Below are positions 4,482 to 5,581 of a DNA stretch of 5,581 bases, piece after piece. Position 1 is the stretch's first letter; each line of letters begins with the position of its first letter. The notes under the pieces were generated by a model. The model was not told where the DNA came from and ran no database searches. It saw nothing but the letters and a program-made list of their open reading frames with translations. Position numbers and translations under genes: made by a program. This stretch comes from Litorimonas sp. (lineage in GTDB: Bacteria > Pseudomonadota > Alphaproteobacteria > Caulobacterales > Maricaulaceae): contig JAPYSU010000033.1 of the NCBI GenBank assembly GCA_029936425.1, positions 1-5,581 on the forward strand, given 5' to 3'.

Positions 4482-5581
4482 TTGCAGAAAAAAAGAAGTA
4501 CTAAATCGTTATTTTCTCCTCTGGTTTTTATGCTTCTGGCTACGGGCTGTGGCGGCGGCGGGGGAGGCAATAATAGCGATGCACTTGGCTCCTATGAACC
4601 TGTCCCTGCCACAGTGGAGTATCGCGAAGGTGGCGTTATCAAAGGGATGCAAATCTTTGATTACGGCACGAACAGCACGGTGCGCTCTCGCTTTGTTGTT
4701 GACTCTGGTAATGATGGTCAATGGAACACGGCGGATGACGTACGCAAAGGTGGGCTGACCTGCAAGTATCAACAATCAGATAACCCTCTTCCACCAGCAT
4801 TGTTGTCTGTAGTGCAGAATATGGGAACCAATGGAGACGGTAGTTTTGCGCTCCAGCAGTTGGATCTGGAAAGCGACGGCCGCATTTCTATCTGTCCCAC
4901 GCTGTCAGGTAAGCAGTTGGTAAAAGAAGAAGTGCTTTGCGAGGATAATTTTTGCCCGGCGAGATATCAGTTCGGCTATAGTATAACCATCGAGCAAAAA
5001 GAACAGGAAGGTGGCTGGTCGCAAACTCAACATACCATTTTCTATGATGGCAATGGTTTGATGATAACCGCACCGCCTTTTCCTTCCCACATTCAAACCA
5101 CGAACCTTTCTGGTGATACAGAAAGCGGGTTTGAATTTCTGGTCACAGTAGAGCCGTCCCCGGAATATTCAGAAGACGCCAGCTTGGCTCAAGCATTTCT
5201 TTATGCGGGCAACGGCTATCAGGAAAAAGTTGTGCAGTGGCTGCCGGGCGAGCTTGAGAGTCGGGTGGTGATGGATCGCTATGGCGAAAATGAAAGCTAT
5301 GTGGATACCCGGTACCGCACCATGACATGGCTTCCTGAAAAAGGAGAGCTGCAGGACAGTCAGGACAGCCAGAACCCGCCAGCGCTATACCCGCTTATGA
5401 GGGTTTATGAGTTTGATGAGAATGGAAAGCCTGCTAGCCAAGTGGCCCTTATGGCCGGTGAGGATAATATCTGGTTTACTGCTGACGATGTCGTCTATGG
5501 TTTTCCGGAGTTTATTTATGATGAGGACGGCTTTCTTAAGGAGATGAAGACGATTGAGGGTAATGCCGCAAGGTCGTTTGA
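4482..5581 (+). CDS. Predicted secreted lipoprotein of unknown function, 3' end outside window
   Basis: An uninterrupted frame of 366 codons runs off the window. From TTG 4482 it begins M-Q-K-K-R-S-T-K, a positive n-region, then a hydrophobic stretch and a lipobox L-A-T-G-C with Cys23, followed by six glycines: a textbook lipoprotein signal and flexible tether. An in-frame ATG at 4458 overlaps the ruvX stop and would add eight residues including an acidic one, so TTG with its GGGAG site is preferred; the alternative is not excluded. The mature part is acidic, rich in Gly, Asp, Tyr and aromatic residues, with repeated Y/F-D-x-x-G turns (for example YDGNG, FDENG, YDEDG). The motif G-x-D-x-x-W-x-T-A-D-D-V occurs at residues 76-87 (4707-4742) and 326-337 (5457-5492), suggesting repeated beta-hairpin modules. 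Several cysteines may form disulfides. Such proteins usually lie at the outer membrane. I do not recognise the family and give no function. It probably follows ruvX in one transcript. Confidence 0.8.
   Translation, partial: MQKKRSTKSLFSPLVFMLLATGCGGGGGGNNSDALGSYEPVPATVEYREGGVIKGMQIFDYGTNSTVRSRFVVDSGNDGQWNTADDVRKGGLTCKYQQSDNPLPPALLSVVQNMGTNGDGSFALQQLDLESDGRISICPTLSGKQLVKEEVLCEDNFCPARYQFGYSITIEQKEQEGGWSQTQHTIFYDGNGLMITAPPFPSHIQTTNLSGDTESGFEFLVTVEPSPEYSEDASLAQAFLYAGNGYQEKVVQWLPGELESRVVMDRYGENESYVDTRYRTMTWLPEKGELQDSQDSQNPPALYPLMRVYEFDENGKPASQVALMAGEDNIWFTADDVVYGFPEFIYDEDGFLKEMKTIEGNAARSF
4707..4742 (+). repeat. First copy of the G-x-D-x-x-W-x-T-A-D-D-V protein motif
   Basis: Encodes GNDGQWNTADDV within the lipoprotein. 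The Asp/Gly-rich loop before Trp and the T-A-D-D-V ending are shared with the second copy 750 bp downstream, while the DNA between differs. Confidence 0.6.
5457..5492 (+). repeat. Second copy of the G-x-D-x-x-W-x-T-A-D-D-V protein motif
   Basis: Encodes GEDNIWFTADDV. It is followed by V-Y-G-F-x-E-F-I-Y-D-E-D-G, resembling YD-type beta-hairpin repeats. The conserved T-A-D-D-V suggests a structural turn, possibly metal binding; that role is inferred. Confidence 0.6.

Noticed and set aside
4055..4570. - strand open frame of 171 codons across ruvX and the lipoprotein start
   Set aside because: It starts in the glycine-codon run of the lipoprotein as a proline run and is low-complexity; the + strand carries clear RuvX and lipoprotein signals.

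Overview
The window reads as chromosomal DNA of a gammaproteobacterium, probably marine or at least Pseudomonas/Alcanivorax/Marinobacter-like. The evidence is an AlgH/YqgE gene followed by a RuvX/YqgF gene, both close to the Enterobacteria/Pseudomonas forms, an AroF/G/H-type DAHP synthase, and a glycine-rich lipoprotein. I cannot name the species from sequence alone. All genes are on the + strand.

Layout: (1) 1-217, the C-terminal end of a flavodoxin-fold NAD(P)H oxidoreductase (AzoR-like). (2) 268-2007, a complete flavin-containing monooxygenase (FMO) with all the family fingerprints but with two changed positions in the flavin/NADPH sites. A perfect 30-bp palindrome lies inside this gene. 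(3) 2040-3134, a complete type I DAHP synthase, the first enzyme of the shikimate pathway, only 32 bp after the FMO. (4) 3135-3323, a GC-rich leader without a clear gene. (5) 3324-3884, algH/yqgE. (6) 3887-4053, a 167-bp inverted-repeat element resembling a MITE, which exactly fills the gap between algH and ruvX. Its termini are GGCAA plus four 7-bp repeats on each side, and it has nested inner stems. (7) 4057-4458, ruvX/yqgF. (8) 4482 to the window end, the start of a secreted lipoprotein with two copies of a G-x-D-x-x-W-x-T-A-D-D-V motif.

How the genes may work together: the first three genes are closely spaced and co-directional. They pair two flavin/NAD(P)H redox enzymes with the committed step of aromatic biosynthesis. 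This suggests, but does not prove, a small gene set that boosts chorismate-derived aromatic supply and then oxygenates or halogenates an aromatic product. The FMO is clearly more AT-rich than the algH-ruvX part (for example 21/60 G+C at 1201-1260 against 44/60 at 3541-3600), so the left half may be an acquired segment next to housekeeping genes.

The two most unusual signals are the symmetrical heptad-repeat element between algH and ruvX, which leaves ruvX with no visible ribosome binding site, and the in-phase perfect palindrome covering codons 346-355 of the FMO gene.
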